A stretch of DNA of 64,000 nucleotides. Source: Orthonyx spaldingii. Lineage: Eukaryota; Chordata; Aves; Passeriformes; Orthonychidae. The stretch is from positions 373,620-437,619 of the forward strand of contig VZTJ01005975.1 of NCBI GenBank assembly GCA_013397795.1. Direction: 5' to 3'. Below the pieces are notes generated by a model. The model did no database searches, was not told where the DNA came from, and saw only the letters and a program-made list of their open reading frames with translations. A program made the translations under genes and the position numbers. Below are positions 28,801-40,800 of the stretch, in pieces. The first letter of the stretch is position 1; each line of letters starts with the position of its first letter.

Positions 28801-31800
28801 TTGAAAAACTTTGGTTTGCTTTGGCACGTGATTCACAGGAACATAGCTCTTTCTATCATTCTGACTTAAGTCATATATTTTTACACTAAACATCTTATTA
28901 CCTTAGTTTTATTATTTCAGAATCAAAGGAGAGCTTGCAAATGTCTGTGACTGCAGAGCGAAGGAATGTTAATGAATAGTGCCATTGAATTTTCAGGTTT
29001 TAGCTTTTCTGATCTTAGAGAATATAACTGTAAGCAAAAATATTATGCAAGCTGAATAAAATTTAAATAAATAAGGACCAGATGTAACTATAGGGGCCTA
29101 TAAAATGTAATACAAATACTATCCACTTCCTTAAAATAAATCTGTATTTTAGTATGAAAAATTATATTCATATTGATATTGTGGATTAATCTTTTTTATG
29201 AAAAGTTGGCAAGTGAACGCCATCTCTTGCAAGGGCTTGTTCTTAAATGGGAAACAGACCTTTTGTTTTGACCCTGAGCGGGGCAGTTGCTGGGTCTCGT
29301 GCAATGTGAAGCATTTTTGCATTAACACAGTAATGCACTTGAACATTCTGCAGCCTGTTTTACTGCAGTAGTGTTTGGCTTAGGATTTGGGGTGCCTGTT
29401 AATGGCTTGTGAACGCCAGCAACGGCAAAACCCCGCAGTGCCAGGAGGAGGCACGAGATAAACCCCTCTGAGGAGTCCAGTGATTTGCTTGGGCTTGACC
29501 TTCACCCTCTCTTGCTGAAAAGTTATCTTGGGGATTCCATTTGGGTCTGCAAATTGAAGATCAGAGATCATAACAGAGCTGTTGTCATTTCCTCTGCCTA
29601 CAAGTAACCAGGAGCTGGGTTTGTTTTAACTACTGAGAGATTCCTTGCGTGGGGCTAATTCTCCAGTGAAACTCACTGTGCAACCAGTTGATTTCTGCTT
29701 TTATCTGTGAAACCAGCCTGTAAAAATGAAGTTTTTACGATTTTACTACTCTGGACAAAGTATTACAGAAGTTGAAAAGGAAACAACTAACGGTGTTGTG
29801 CTTGCCCTGGGAAAGAGATAAATCCCTGATCCTGCAGTCAGCAAAACCCCTCGCAGTGTTATTATCCTTAATGATGCTAATTTAGTGTAACACTTGTAGC
29901 TGGGTAGGAAATTAGTTGGAAATGTGTAATGTTAGCTTAGGAAAACACAACTTAACTAAATCAGAAAACATCTTTTCCAGAGAGTGGTTTTGTATGTAGT
30001 TTACTCTTTGGATTCCTCAGGAAAAGTGCTCTAATCCAGGCAGAGAGCTTTGTTCCCTACACCAAATAGGTGATGGTGGTTGGTGGTAGGGTTCATTCTC
30101 AGTCGTTCTGTGCTGATGACTGCACTCCTCAGTGGGTAGTGGTTCACCTTCCTTCTCTGAGGTGCCTTTAATCCTGTCCCAGGAATGGCTGGAGGCCATG
30201 GACTGAAACAGCTCAACAAAGACAAACTCAAAGTAAAGTTCAGCTCAGTTAAAGCAGCAGGACTTGCAGACTGTTCAGTACTATGCAGGAAGCCTCTTTA
30301 CCACAATCTGAACCTTTGTCCTTGTCAAATCCAGCCAACGCCAGGAATATGGAGACTTCTCTGCTCCACTTCTTTTGGAATCACCCCTTTTGCCTACTGA
30401 TCCACCTTTATAACGATGCAACTTCATCAAAATACCCTTGGCACTTCATATTTGTGCCTCCTTCATGTCTTGTGTCCTTTTCCTCCCTCACCCTCTATTC
30501 CCAGCATTTCCAGTAACAGCTGGGGACTGTTTTGCAGTGGCTTTTCAGTTGAAAGCTGCTGCTTGTCCTGCTGACCAGCAGCTGCACAGTGGAAAAGAAA
30601 CGCTAGAGAGACTGGCTCAGGAGCTGTAAACTTGCAGAAAACATGTGAGCAGTCCAAGCCTGAAGCCAGCAGCTTGTGAGACCTTCTCACCATGGTTTAT
30701 GCTCCTGCAGGCTTTTAAGGATCACTTGGTCAGTGATTTTCCTGAGCAGGATGCTGACTTGACCACCTTTCTCCCATAGGCTCAGTCAGGGCAGTGCGAT
30801 GTGATCCCTGCCTGGGGTTGCTGCCACACCAGTTTTTGACATTTAAGATACAAAGATTAAGCTGTCAGTCTGACTGGATTTAATTCTCAGAGTTAGCATG
30901 TCTGTTTGTGCCCTTTGCTGAGGGGTGAGTGTGATGTTCTTCCCCTCGCGGGTCTCTGAATTGTTATAAACCAAGCAGAAAAAATATCCGCAGCCTGGGG
31001 GGGGAGTTGGAATCCAACTCTCTGGGAGTTCAGGGTTCTTCCCCTCCTCAGATGAAGGGCCATGCAGTGCAGATCATGCTGTGCATGTTGCACAAGCTGT
31101 ATTTTCCCTAGATAGGTGCTAATTGCTGTCAGGCACCTTGCCCTTGCTGTGCATTGTTCACTCTGCACCAACTTTGTTCTTTGAGGTATTGACCAAGAGG
31201 CTCCATGAGCTCTCCTGCTTCTCTGCCTTTACTTCCACAGCCAAACCCTCATTTTCTCACTCCTGTGCCTTCCCTTTGCTCGACAGCTGTGCAGTCACAG
31301 TGATATTCTCAGCCAGAGCAATACTCTGCTGGGGAGGGGTGTGACTGTCCCACAGCTCAAATCTGAACCCTACACAACACCTTCTCCTTGTGGCAGGTTT
31401 GGTGACCATTTCTGCTTCTTAACAGGTTTGGGGCACATCATATCCCAACCAGGTGTACTTTTGCCATGTTTGGGAACCATTCTGGCTTGCAGGTGATTTT
31501 TGTGGCCGTGCAGTGCTGTGTCAGTGCATTCAGCTTCATTTCCTTGGACTGCAGGCCCTTCGATACAAACATTTTTGAGCCCAGGATGGCAACTTCAGCA
31601 GTAGCAGAGAAATTCCCTGCAAGTCTGTCTTTCTTTCAGTGTTTTCATGGTTGGGCAGTGTCAGTTTACACCTGCCAGCGTGGACTTTGTTTAGCATGGA
31701 GAAACACTGTTTACATGGCCCGGCTCGTGTTCCGCATCCTTCCGTCCCAGGCAAGAACTGCTCAGCTCTGCACTAATTCCCCGTTTGTGTAATGGTCCCA

Positions 31801-34800
31801 GACTGTTCTTTGTCAAAATACACAAAGATTAAAGCCCCAGTCTGTTGAATGGATTTGTAAACTTTATGAAGTATGTGCTTTCAGCAGCTGGGTATCTTTT
31901 TTTAAACAAGTGTGTTCTTGATACGGGAGTGTTTTTATTTCCCCTTCTGCACGAACAGTTTTTGCAACTCTGCCAAGCTCAACCATGGAGAGCCATAATC
32001 TGTATGAAACTGGTGGTGAAAGGAGGTGGGGAAGGATGGGAAAATCTCTCCAGAGCCACCATGACTTCACAACCTCTAGCTGAACACTGACACCACTTTC
32101 ACTTCATCCCTCTTGGTTGATTGATTTTGGACTATGTAGGCCTTGATATCAAGCACACATTGAATTTGACGTGAACAGGAGCTGCAGATGTCCAGAAACC
32201 AAAAGCTGTCCTTTAAATAAATGTATTATTTTAGTCATAATAGATCCTGGTTTGTTCCTGAGGCACTGGGAGGAGTGTTCCAGCTTGAATCCATGCCTGT
32301 TGATAGAGTCATTACAGCTTGGGGCTTGGTTAGATGGCTGGAGTATGACATCTCATCACTGCCTAAACTTCTTTAAAATATTGATATGATTAAAAATGTG
32401 CAATGACATCAGTGATTTGGTTGTAGTGATTTGTCATGGATGAACAAAACTAACAGAGTCTTATCCACATCCCACTAGATCCAGTGGGGAAAAAAAATTA
32501 CTTCTGGGTTAAGTACTTTGAGCTGATCCCAGGAGTATCAGAGGAAAGAGATGTTTGCCATGGTTCATAAGCTAAGGAAAAGTAAGACTGATATTTATGC
32601 TTATGCACTGTTTAAAAGTCTATGCACTGCATCATGGACATGTTGCTGTGTTCTGTTTTTAATCGATTTGATAAGCCTGGTTCAGCTACACTACTTTAAA
32701 AAAAAACCTGCTGAAGAAAAACAGTGTTTTGGCAGGGCAGTGAGATGTTCCCTTCTGCAGGGTAGGCACAGAGCGAGCAGGAATGTACCTTTTCATGCCA
32801 TATGTATTTTTAGTCCTAGGTCTGGCTTCTCACACATGCAGGAACCACAGTGTAACACTGAAGTGTTGCCTTTTCAAATAGATGATGCAGATTATCCAAA
32901 CTGATAACATTCGGTGGTGCCTGAGCCTGAGCCGTCGCTATGTGCAGTTTTACATTTCTTAAGGCAGTGCTGGGAAAAGCTGGTAACTCCAGGTTGGTGG
33001 ATGTTTTCAAAGCAACCGCAGATGGAAAACAAGCTTGAAGAAATGTGATTGAAAGGTCCTTGCTCAGAGGGTAGGAAATATGAGATTAAATCCAGTCTGA
33101 AAAGGTTTAATGTGACCGTCCCGTGTACGTGCCCAGGGTGCTGTTCCATGGTCACACTGCCAGTTTTCTACCAAACCTCCTGCTCATCCACTGCCCTGGT
33201 GTGTCCCAGGTGAATGATGCTACCTTAACAAGCTGCTCGATATTTTGTGTTCTCTCTTTGGCCACTTCTCCCAGGTAAAAGTCGCTTGTGTTGATTTGGA
33301 GTAACACCATCATCTGTAACACGAAGGTAAAAAATAGCCCAACCCCAAACCAACCAACCCAAAACCCCACAATAACCTAAACCTCACATCAGGGAGAAGA
33401 TCTAAGACATGTAACAGAGGCTGCTGAGATGGACATGCCCATGTTGCTCCTTCATTTATTGCAAAAAACCCCTGCAGTTGCCATTAGTGTATATGTATTT
33501 ATTATTTTTTTAATCAAACCACTCTTTTGATCTTCTGAATTACTTGGTACACCGCTCATAGTGTTTCCCCTATATTTATGCAGATTGAAATCTCTTTTCC
33601 CCCATCTGGGACTCTTGTATCAGCTGTAATCCATTTGTGATTACAGTCCTCCAGGCTTTTTTTAGGGACTGGTGTCCATGTATCAGAGGGAACCTGTGGC
33701 AGTGGTGCCGTGCTCCAGCAATTCCACGTCGTTAAATAAATTGTGATGGGAATGAAAGGGAATCGTGCTCTCGGTGTTGTCGTGATCTGAGCGTTACCTG
33801 AAGGGCATTTAGAGTTTTCTTTCTGTTCAGCATGTGCTGGGAAAGGACCATGAGGCAGCATGGGCAGGGGGTGAATTGGTGATGAGAGATGTGGTATCCA
33901 ACAGTGTTTTCCAAACACGGAGGGACCTTTTCCCACCCCAGCAGCAATTCCCTGCCCCTGCTCTGGGAAACCATCACAGACTGGGGTTTGTATGCTCCAA
34001 CCTCACCACTTTCTCTTGAAAGTGCTGTGGGGAAGCTCCTCTTTGCATTGTACATCCAGCTGGTGGGGGACTTCACAGCAGCAGTTCTGGAGGGCGTGTT
34101 TGAGAATGGTTTATCCAAAACCTACGTGTGTAATTGAAAATCACCGCATGTTTGCCCAGGGCCAGCTCTGAGGCCAAGGGTTTGCTGGGGATGCTGAGGA
34201 GAGGAGCAGCTCTTGCACACTGGAGTATCCCATCCTGCAAGCTGAAGCACTGTAGCAGGATGTTCACCTATATTTTTTTTTTTAGGGAAAAATAAAAAAA
34301 CCAAACCAGAACAATGCAAAGGGAAAGCACCAGCAAGAGAACAGTATGTTCTTTGTAATGCTTTTTCTTCAGGGACATCCATTGCTGGCAATAAGATTAA
34401 ATCACTGAAACCTTCCCTGAAGCTACATCTGCCACTGCCTACATTTTCCAACCTCAGTAATAAACTAACATTTGCCATTGTTCCTTTCTTCTGGATTTCA
34501 TTTCTTACAGATTTAACCAGCGCTATTTACCACAAGGCATTCAGCTCTTGCTTAAAGCCGAGCTCTATGCCAAGTCCCTAAAAATATTCATAGCTCCAAA
34601 GAATCTGGTTTTAAATAATATCATTAAAAGTAGACGATATTAATACAACAGTTCACACTGAGTTCACATGCTGCTGATGCCAATGTATAAAAATGATGGA
34701 AGAAGCTCTGGACAAGACTCCCCTGAAGTGGGGAACAAAATCCTTTGTACCTTGATACCGGCTTTTGATTACAGGAGTCATTTTCTTATCCCAAAATACT

Positions 34801-37800
34801 GAAAATTTTAAAAATCTCTGTTACAGCCTTGCTTCTCTGGACTTGGAGTGCTGTATTTTTTAACTGTGGAGCTGGTGGGGAGTGTGGGGTGGGTCGTGGT
34901 TGGTTCGGGGGTGTTTGGGAACAGGATTCATGCCACTGCTCCTTCCCACAGGATGCCATAGTGATCCATGAAGTTTATGAAGAAGGGGCAGCAGCCCGAG
35001 ATGGCAGACTTTGGGCTGGTGATCAGATTCTGGAGGTAAATTGCTTCCTGTGTGTCTGTGCTTGGTTGTGGAGACTTGTTTTCAATTCAGCAGAGGTCCC
35101 TTGTAAGTTGAATAGGATCCATTCTCGAGGCTTCCCTTCTGTCACTGAGAACATCCTAAAAAATTCATATTTCCTTATATATTCATATAAACTGAAGGTA
35201 CAAATTGAGAATACATTAAATTTAATTGAGCAAGGCAGTTCTTGAATTACATAGTTCAGCTGTCATGTCCAATAGCTTAGTATTATTCATCTCTTTAATC
35301 TTTCATTCGGAGGCCTGCGCTCCCGACGCCGCTCCGGTATCTCTGCTCTGCCTGAAATCCAAATATTGAGCTGGGATAGTGTGGGGTGAGGAGGAGAGGG
35401 AGGGTGGCTGTAACATCCCAGCCACCATCCCTGCCAGCATCCCTCCCAGGATGCCTCCCAGGATCCCTCACAACATCCCTGTGAGCATCCCCCCCAGCAT
35501 CCCTGCAGAAGCTGCCAGCTCTCCCAGGCCACGCTTCACCCAGCTGGGGAATGGTTGCTGTGAATAAATGTGGTGGTTTTCCCCCAGACAAGCACGGAAA
35601 AGGTGGAGGGAAAGGGTTAAGAGAGAAGTGTTGGTCTGCAAATGAAACTTGCGTCAGGCAGGGGTTCAGCGCAGCTGCTTTGCAGCTCTGCTGTCAGCTC
35701 AGGACAAATTCCCAGCATGGCCATTAAGGCCTCGGTGTGTAGGGTTAGGAAAATAGCAAGGGGTACTTGGGGAGTTGTCTTTACAGCTCTTGCACTGCAA
35801 ATATTTTTGTTAGAGTTGAGGCCGAATGTTGTTTTGGTTTTATAAATAACGGTGTATTAACAGAGCACGATAATTAGGGGGTAAAAGTGGGGCAGGTTAA
35901 TTAATTCTTCTCTGGCCAAACAGGAAGGTGCTGATGTTTGTGGGCCATAATACTGTTATTATATCAGCTTTTAAAAGCTGCATTAATCAAAAGGATGACT
36001 GAATTAGTTTCAGATTAGTGTGATAAAGCACATGTAGGAGCCTGTGTCGAGGAAAGAATACCAATGCACTTATAAATAAATGTGTGCAGAATTGGTACAA
36101 AAGAAGGTAAATGCTATAGATTAGGCTTAATTATCGTAGTGCAAAATTAAGTATGACTGCAACTTTGCATATATCTTAATGTAAAATTAAGTATGATTGT
36201 GGCTTTGTGTATCTAGAAATACTGAGAAATATTTTTGTTGCCTTAAAACTTATGGAAGTGGGTTAACATTTGTGGTTATTCTGTTACAGTTCATGCTACT
36301 TCCTAAAGAGACTTCAAAAATGTCTAAGTATTGATATGTTTTGGTACGAAGAAATAAAAGATGATTTTGTTGACAGAATATTGGCAAACACGTTAAAGGG
36401 CACCTGTGGATCAGGCTTGGCAAAATTAGGAGGTTAAGTTTCACATTGCAGTAGGGTTTTTGTAAATACTGGAACATTTAAGCAGAACGTCTTGTTCTGT
36501 CTGACATTACTGAAACGCTGAAACCTTCTCAGGTTATGGTAAGAGAAGTGTAGCTGGGTGCTCCAGGAGCGGTCTGGTGTGCCATCTATTGGAAAAAAAG
36601 GAAAAGCACCATTTAATGCATCCTGCCTGGGATTCTCCATGGCCATTTATTTGCTAGTGCTTCTGATTCCTTCTGGTTTCAGCTTGATGATGTTACGGAG
36701 CCGGGGGAGAAGGAATCTGAGTACTGAGAGACACAGGGAGCTCAAAGGAGTTGAGAGAAAGAGAAAGAGTTGTGTAGTCCAAGAAAGAAGCATTGCTTGA
36801 GATTCCAAGGATTTGAGGTTAAAAAGAAGGGAAGAGCACCCAAAACTTCCAAGCCCAAATGTTCTGATTGTTGGGATTCACTCCAAAGGACTGAGCTTGC
36901 ACTCCACAGGAGACCCAGGATCTCAGCCCTCTGGAAATGGGAGCACTCAATTAGAACACCGAGGGGTGTCAGGTTGACAAATGTGTGCTGTCACCCACGG
37001 GTGGGGTGTGATGAAAAGATCATTTATCCGTGTCATTTGGAAAGCAAACACTGATGGTTGCAGGTGAACGGGATCGATCTGCGGAACGCCAGCCACGAGG
37101 AAGCCATCACCGCGCTCCGGCAGACGCCCCAGAAGGTGCAGCTGGTGGTTTACAGGAATGAAGCACATTACAAGGATGAGGAAAACTTGGAGATTTTCTC
37201 TGTAGATATCCAGAAGAAAACGGGCCGAGGACTGGGGCTCAGCATAGCTGGGAAACGGTAAGAGCGGCTCTGATCCGACAGCACTTCCAATGGGAAATAT
37301 TTGGGGTTTTGTTGCGTGAACAATTGTAGCCGTCAAATGGAGTATGAAATAAAGGGGAAACTCCATGAGGAGCAGAATTTTGTATCTAAATATCTTCCAG
37401 GGTGCAGTGGGGCTGTGGTTCTGTGTCAGAACAAAAGACCTGAGCAGTTGCTGCCCAGCAGAGCTCCGGGCACGGAGAGGGAATCCCGTGCAGAACTGGG
37501 GGCTCACTCTCCTGTGGCATCAGTGTAGCTGTGTCTCAGGGCTTGCAGGCCCTAACCATGGCTTTTCTGGTTTAAAAGTTGAGGGATAAACCTTCCTCTT
37601 TCCAGGATGTGCCTTTGCAGATGGATTTGTGAGTTAGATTGAACTCGTGCTCGGTTCAAGGGGGTTGAGGTCAGTGGAAGGTGAGAGGCTGAGTTAGACC
37701 CAAACCCTGAGCAGTTCAAAGTGACTGTGCCACACTGCAGGGAGCAGTTTACAGAGCAGAACCTGAGATACAGAATCACTGAGACTGAAAAAGCCCTCCA

Positions 37801-40800
37801 AGGTCATCGAGTCCAACCTTTGACCGATGTCACCCAGACCAGAGCACCGAGTGCCACACCCAGGCCTGCCTTGGACACCTCCAGGGATGGGGACTGACCA
37901 CCCTTTCCATGAAGAAATTCCTCCTGATATCCAACCCAATCCTCTCCTGCCACAACTTGAGGCCATTTCCTCTTGTCCTGTCCTGGCTCCACCCTGCTGT
38001 CAGGGAGTTAGAGAGCAATACAGTGGGAGGTAACAGCAGCCTAATAAAATGTGACTTTTTCCTGATACATCTCTAAACCATCTCTATTAGATCACTCAAA
38101 CCACAGCACTGATAGTTTTAATCTTCCTTTGCTAAAAGAGATTTATGGCATGACACTTGCTCAGTGTTGGAGTTGCCCTCCTGTATTGCCAAAAATAATT
38201 TCCTTTTGCAATTACAAAGCTCCGTGTCGTTATCCTGCCTGCCTCTGGTCAGTAGAGTTTCCACAGCAGTTTTTGGGTGGCAGTGTTTAACCCAGGTGTT
38301 GTGAGCAGATTGTGGGGTGGGTAATTAATTTAGATTATGTAAATCACCCTGCAGATGGTAATCTCCAGCCCTCCCGCCTTGGTTCTGTGCTGAACTTCCT
38401 CTGCTATTCCTGAATCTGTCAGAGTGGGGATCCCCTCCTCAGGGGGAGCCCAGTTTCTGAGGGCTGTTAAATGATACCCAGATACAATTCAGGGTGGGAA
38501 GTGTTGTGTCCTTCAGGTGAAGGATAAAAAATGCCAGGTCTTGGCATTTCGGCTGGCACCAGCTCACACCATGGAATCACAGAATCATTTAGGTTGGAAA
38601 AGCACTCCAAGATCATTGAGTCCAACCTTTAACCTAACACTGCCAGGTCCACCGCTAACCCATGTCCCACCAGGAGACAGTTTAACTCCATCTTAGTTCA
38701 AAATTCAACAATCTTGAATTTTTATTCATATAAATGGTGTTTTCCATAAATCTCTATGTATCTTACAGTCAGAACTAGCAGTTCAAGGGGAAAGACAGCA
38801 TTAAATATTTGCAAAACATGCTGTGGTTTTAAAAACTCATCGATTTTTTTACACAGCTGAATGGGGTGTAAAACTGGTTCTTTCTCTGCTCACAGGTTTC
38901 TTTTAGTGTCTCTTAAATGCAAGTAATCTAAATTGGTCTCCCAAAGAATATTGGATTGTGTAATTAGCCATATGCTTCTTGTATTGTTAGAAATGGAAGT
39001 GGAGTGTTTATCTCTGACATTGTTAAAGGAGGAGCTGCAGACCTAGATGGCAGATTAATTCAAGGAGATCAGATTTTGTCTGTAAATGGGGAGGATGTGA
39101 GAAATGCCTCACAAGAGACTGTTGCCACTATACTTAAGGTGAGTACAGAATACATTTTGAGATATTGAATTGCAGTTACTGACACTGTGTGAGGTAATTA
39201 TCCTGAAGTGCTATTTACCATACACAGGACAGCTCCAGCTGATTACTGAGACAAGGATTTCATTGGAAATAACTGGGAGGTTCATTTAAAGTCACTTCTC
39301 TGTGTATTTCTAGGAACTGGATGATATGAAGCAGGAACACAAAGACACATTTAGTATTTAGGTATTTATTTGAAAATGCACTTGTGTGTCTCATGTGTTA
39401 GAAAAATACTTGGAAACGGGAGAGGCAACACAGACCAGAACTGAAATAAACCTTTGGCTTTGCTGTAGTGACCTGCAGCTATGAAATGACAGCTTAAATC
39501 TGTTCCTGCACAGCTTTCCATCTTCCAGGAGTGATTTTACTCTGATGTTCTGGGAGAAGTTGCCTTTTTTCCGTGGCTGATTGGGCTGGGGGAGAGGGCA
39601 GGGGTGGGATGGCCACAAGTGCCTGTGGAGGCTGAAGACCCATTTCTGTTCCAAACTGCATCTGGTTCCAGGGCTTTCCCCCTGCCATCCCCACCAGTCT
39701 TTCTGCACATGATTTCCTTCATTCTTGAAGGGAAAAGTTAATTATTTCCTTGCTTTTTCCATTCAGGGTTGGTACCTTGCCAAAAGTTTACCTATTTAAG
39801 AACTGGGAATCGGTGGTACGAGGGTATTTTGTTAAGTTGGATCCATATGGGTTAAATTCACCCTTTTCTCTGCAGCATTTTTCCTCTGAAGGGATTTTCA
39901 AATGTCTGCTGAAGAGTTTGGGGCTTTTTGTTTATTTTTCCTGAGTAAATTGGCCATCAGTTTGCAAGGGGGAGATTCATACTAAATTCAGCAACCAGGA
40001 GAAACCTTCAGGACAAGCCTAAATCCACTTTTTGTATTGTCTAAATACAAATGTTCATGTTTTGAGCATTCCTTGTGGTTTTCTTCACGGACTTGTGGTG
40101 CTGAATATAAACACAATTCTCTCCAGGAGAGCATGAAATATTATATGTCTACTTAAATTGTACATTGTGGGTTGTTTTTTTTTTTTTTTCCAAGTGTGCC
40201 CAAGGCCTGGTGCATCTTGAGCTTGGGAGATTGCGAGCTGGGTCGTGGCTGTCATCACGGAAAACATCCCAAAACAGTCAGGTTAGTGACAAATTCCTCT
40301 GTTTAAAGTGGAGCTGTGAAGGGCAGAGCACGGGGATGGTGCACAAATGTGAATGTGAAGCTCATCCTTCCACAGACACTGCTGAGGGTGGGAAACAAAA
40401 TATTTTATCCCCATAATTTTCTGTGCTGAACTGCAGCAGAAATGGTGATTGAGTAGAAGAGCTGGTTAATGTATTTACTGTTGAAGGAGTGTCTTCCCAA
40501 GGCACACCAAAAAGCTGTAGTATCTTTCTCAAGTGATGATGCCCAGAAATGTTTTGGTTTTAAGACCTGCAAAAACTGCTTGGATGTATTTTCTGCAGCT
40601 GTTTAGTCTATCAGAATGAGCTAATGAAACTGAACTGTATCTCTGCCTGTCTTACAGCAGAACCACAGGAGAGCTGCTTTCCTCTCCAAGAAAACACAGA
40701 GCAATTTCCTGCTTCACTTGCTTTTTACCTGAAGCGAGGACAACAATTCATTTTTCAATCAGAGCAGGGCCTTTCCCCTCTCCCTGTGCCCCCCAGGCCG

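Larger units (their letters stand above)
23178..34951 (+). other. PATJ: PATJ longest intron in window (11.8 kb), inside PDZ7
   Basis: It interrupts PDZ7 between TPL and DAIVI. Recognisable contents are a purine-rich tract (24067-24141), two CR1 fragments (about 24910 and 26500), several T runs (about 26118-26151) and a T-rich tract at 28687-28709. Between 28710 and 34900 I see no repeat family and no coding exon. The acceptor is TCCTTCCCACAG. Confidence 0.85.
35036..37063 (+). other. PATJ: PATJ intron (2.0 kb) inside PDZ7
   Basis: It contains a 12-bp minisatellite (35414-35509) and a 40-bp tandem duplication (36141-36220). I recognise no CR1 copy. The acceptor is GATGGTTGCAG. Confidence 0.85.
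37258..38990 (+). other. PATJ: PATJ intron (1.7 kb) inside PDZ8
   Basis: It contains two antisense CR1 fragments (about 37765 and 38571). The acceptor is TTGTATTGTTAG. Confidence 0.85.

Noticed and set aside
35287..35591. Gly/Trp- and Pro/Ile-rich repeating open frames
   Set aside because: They arise from the 12-bp minisatellite, whose unit length leaves frames open. The stretch is inside a PATJ intron.
36947..37507. A 186-residue open frame on the minus strand opposite a PATJ exon
   Set aside because: It is the antisense shadow of the PDZ7-PDZ8 exon and its flanks, with no recognisable domain.
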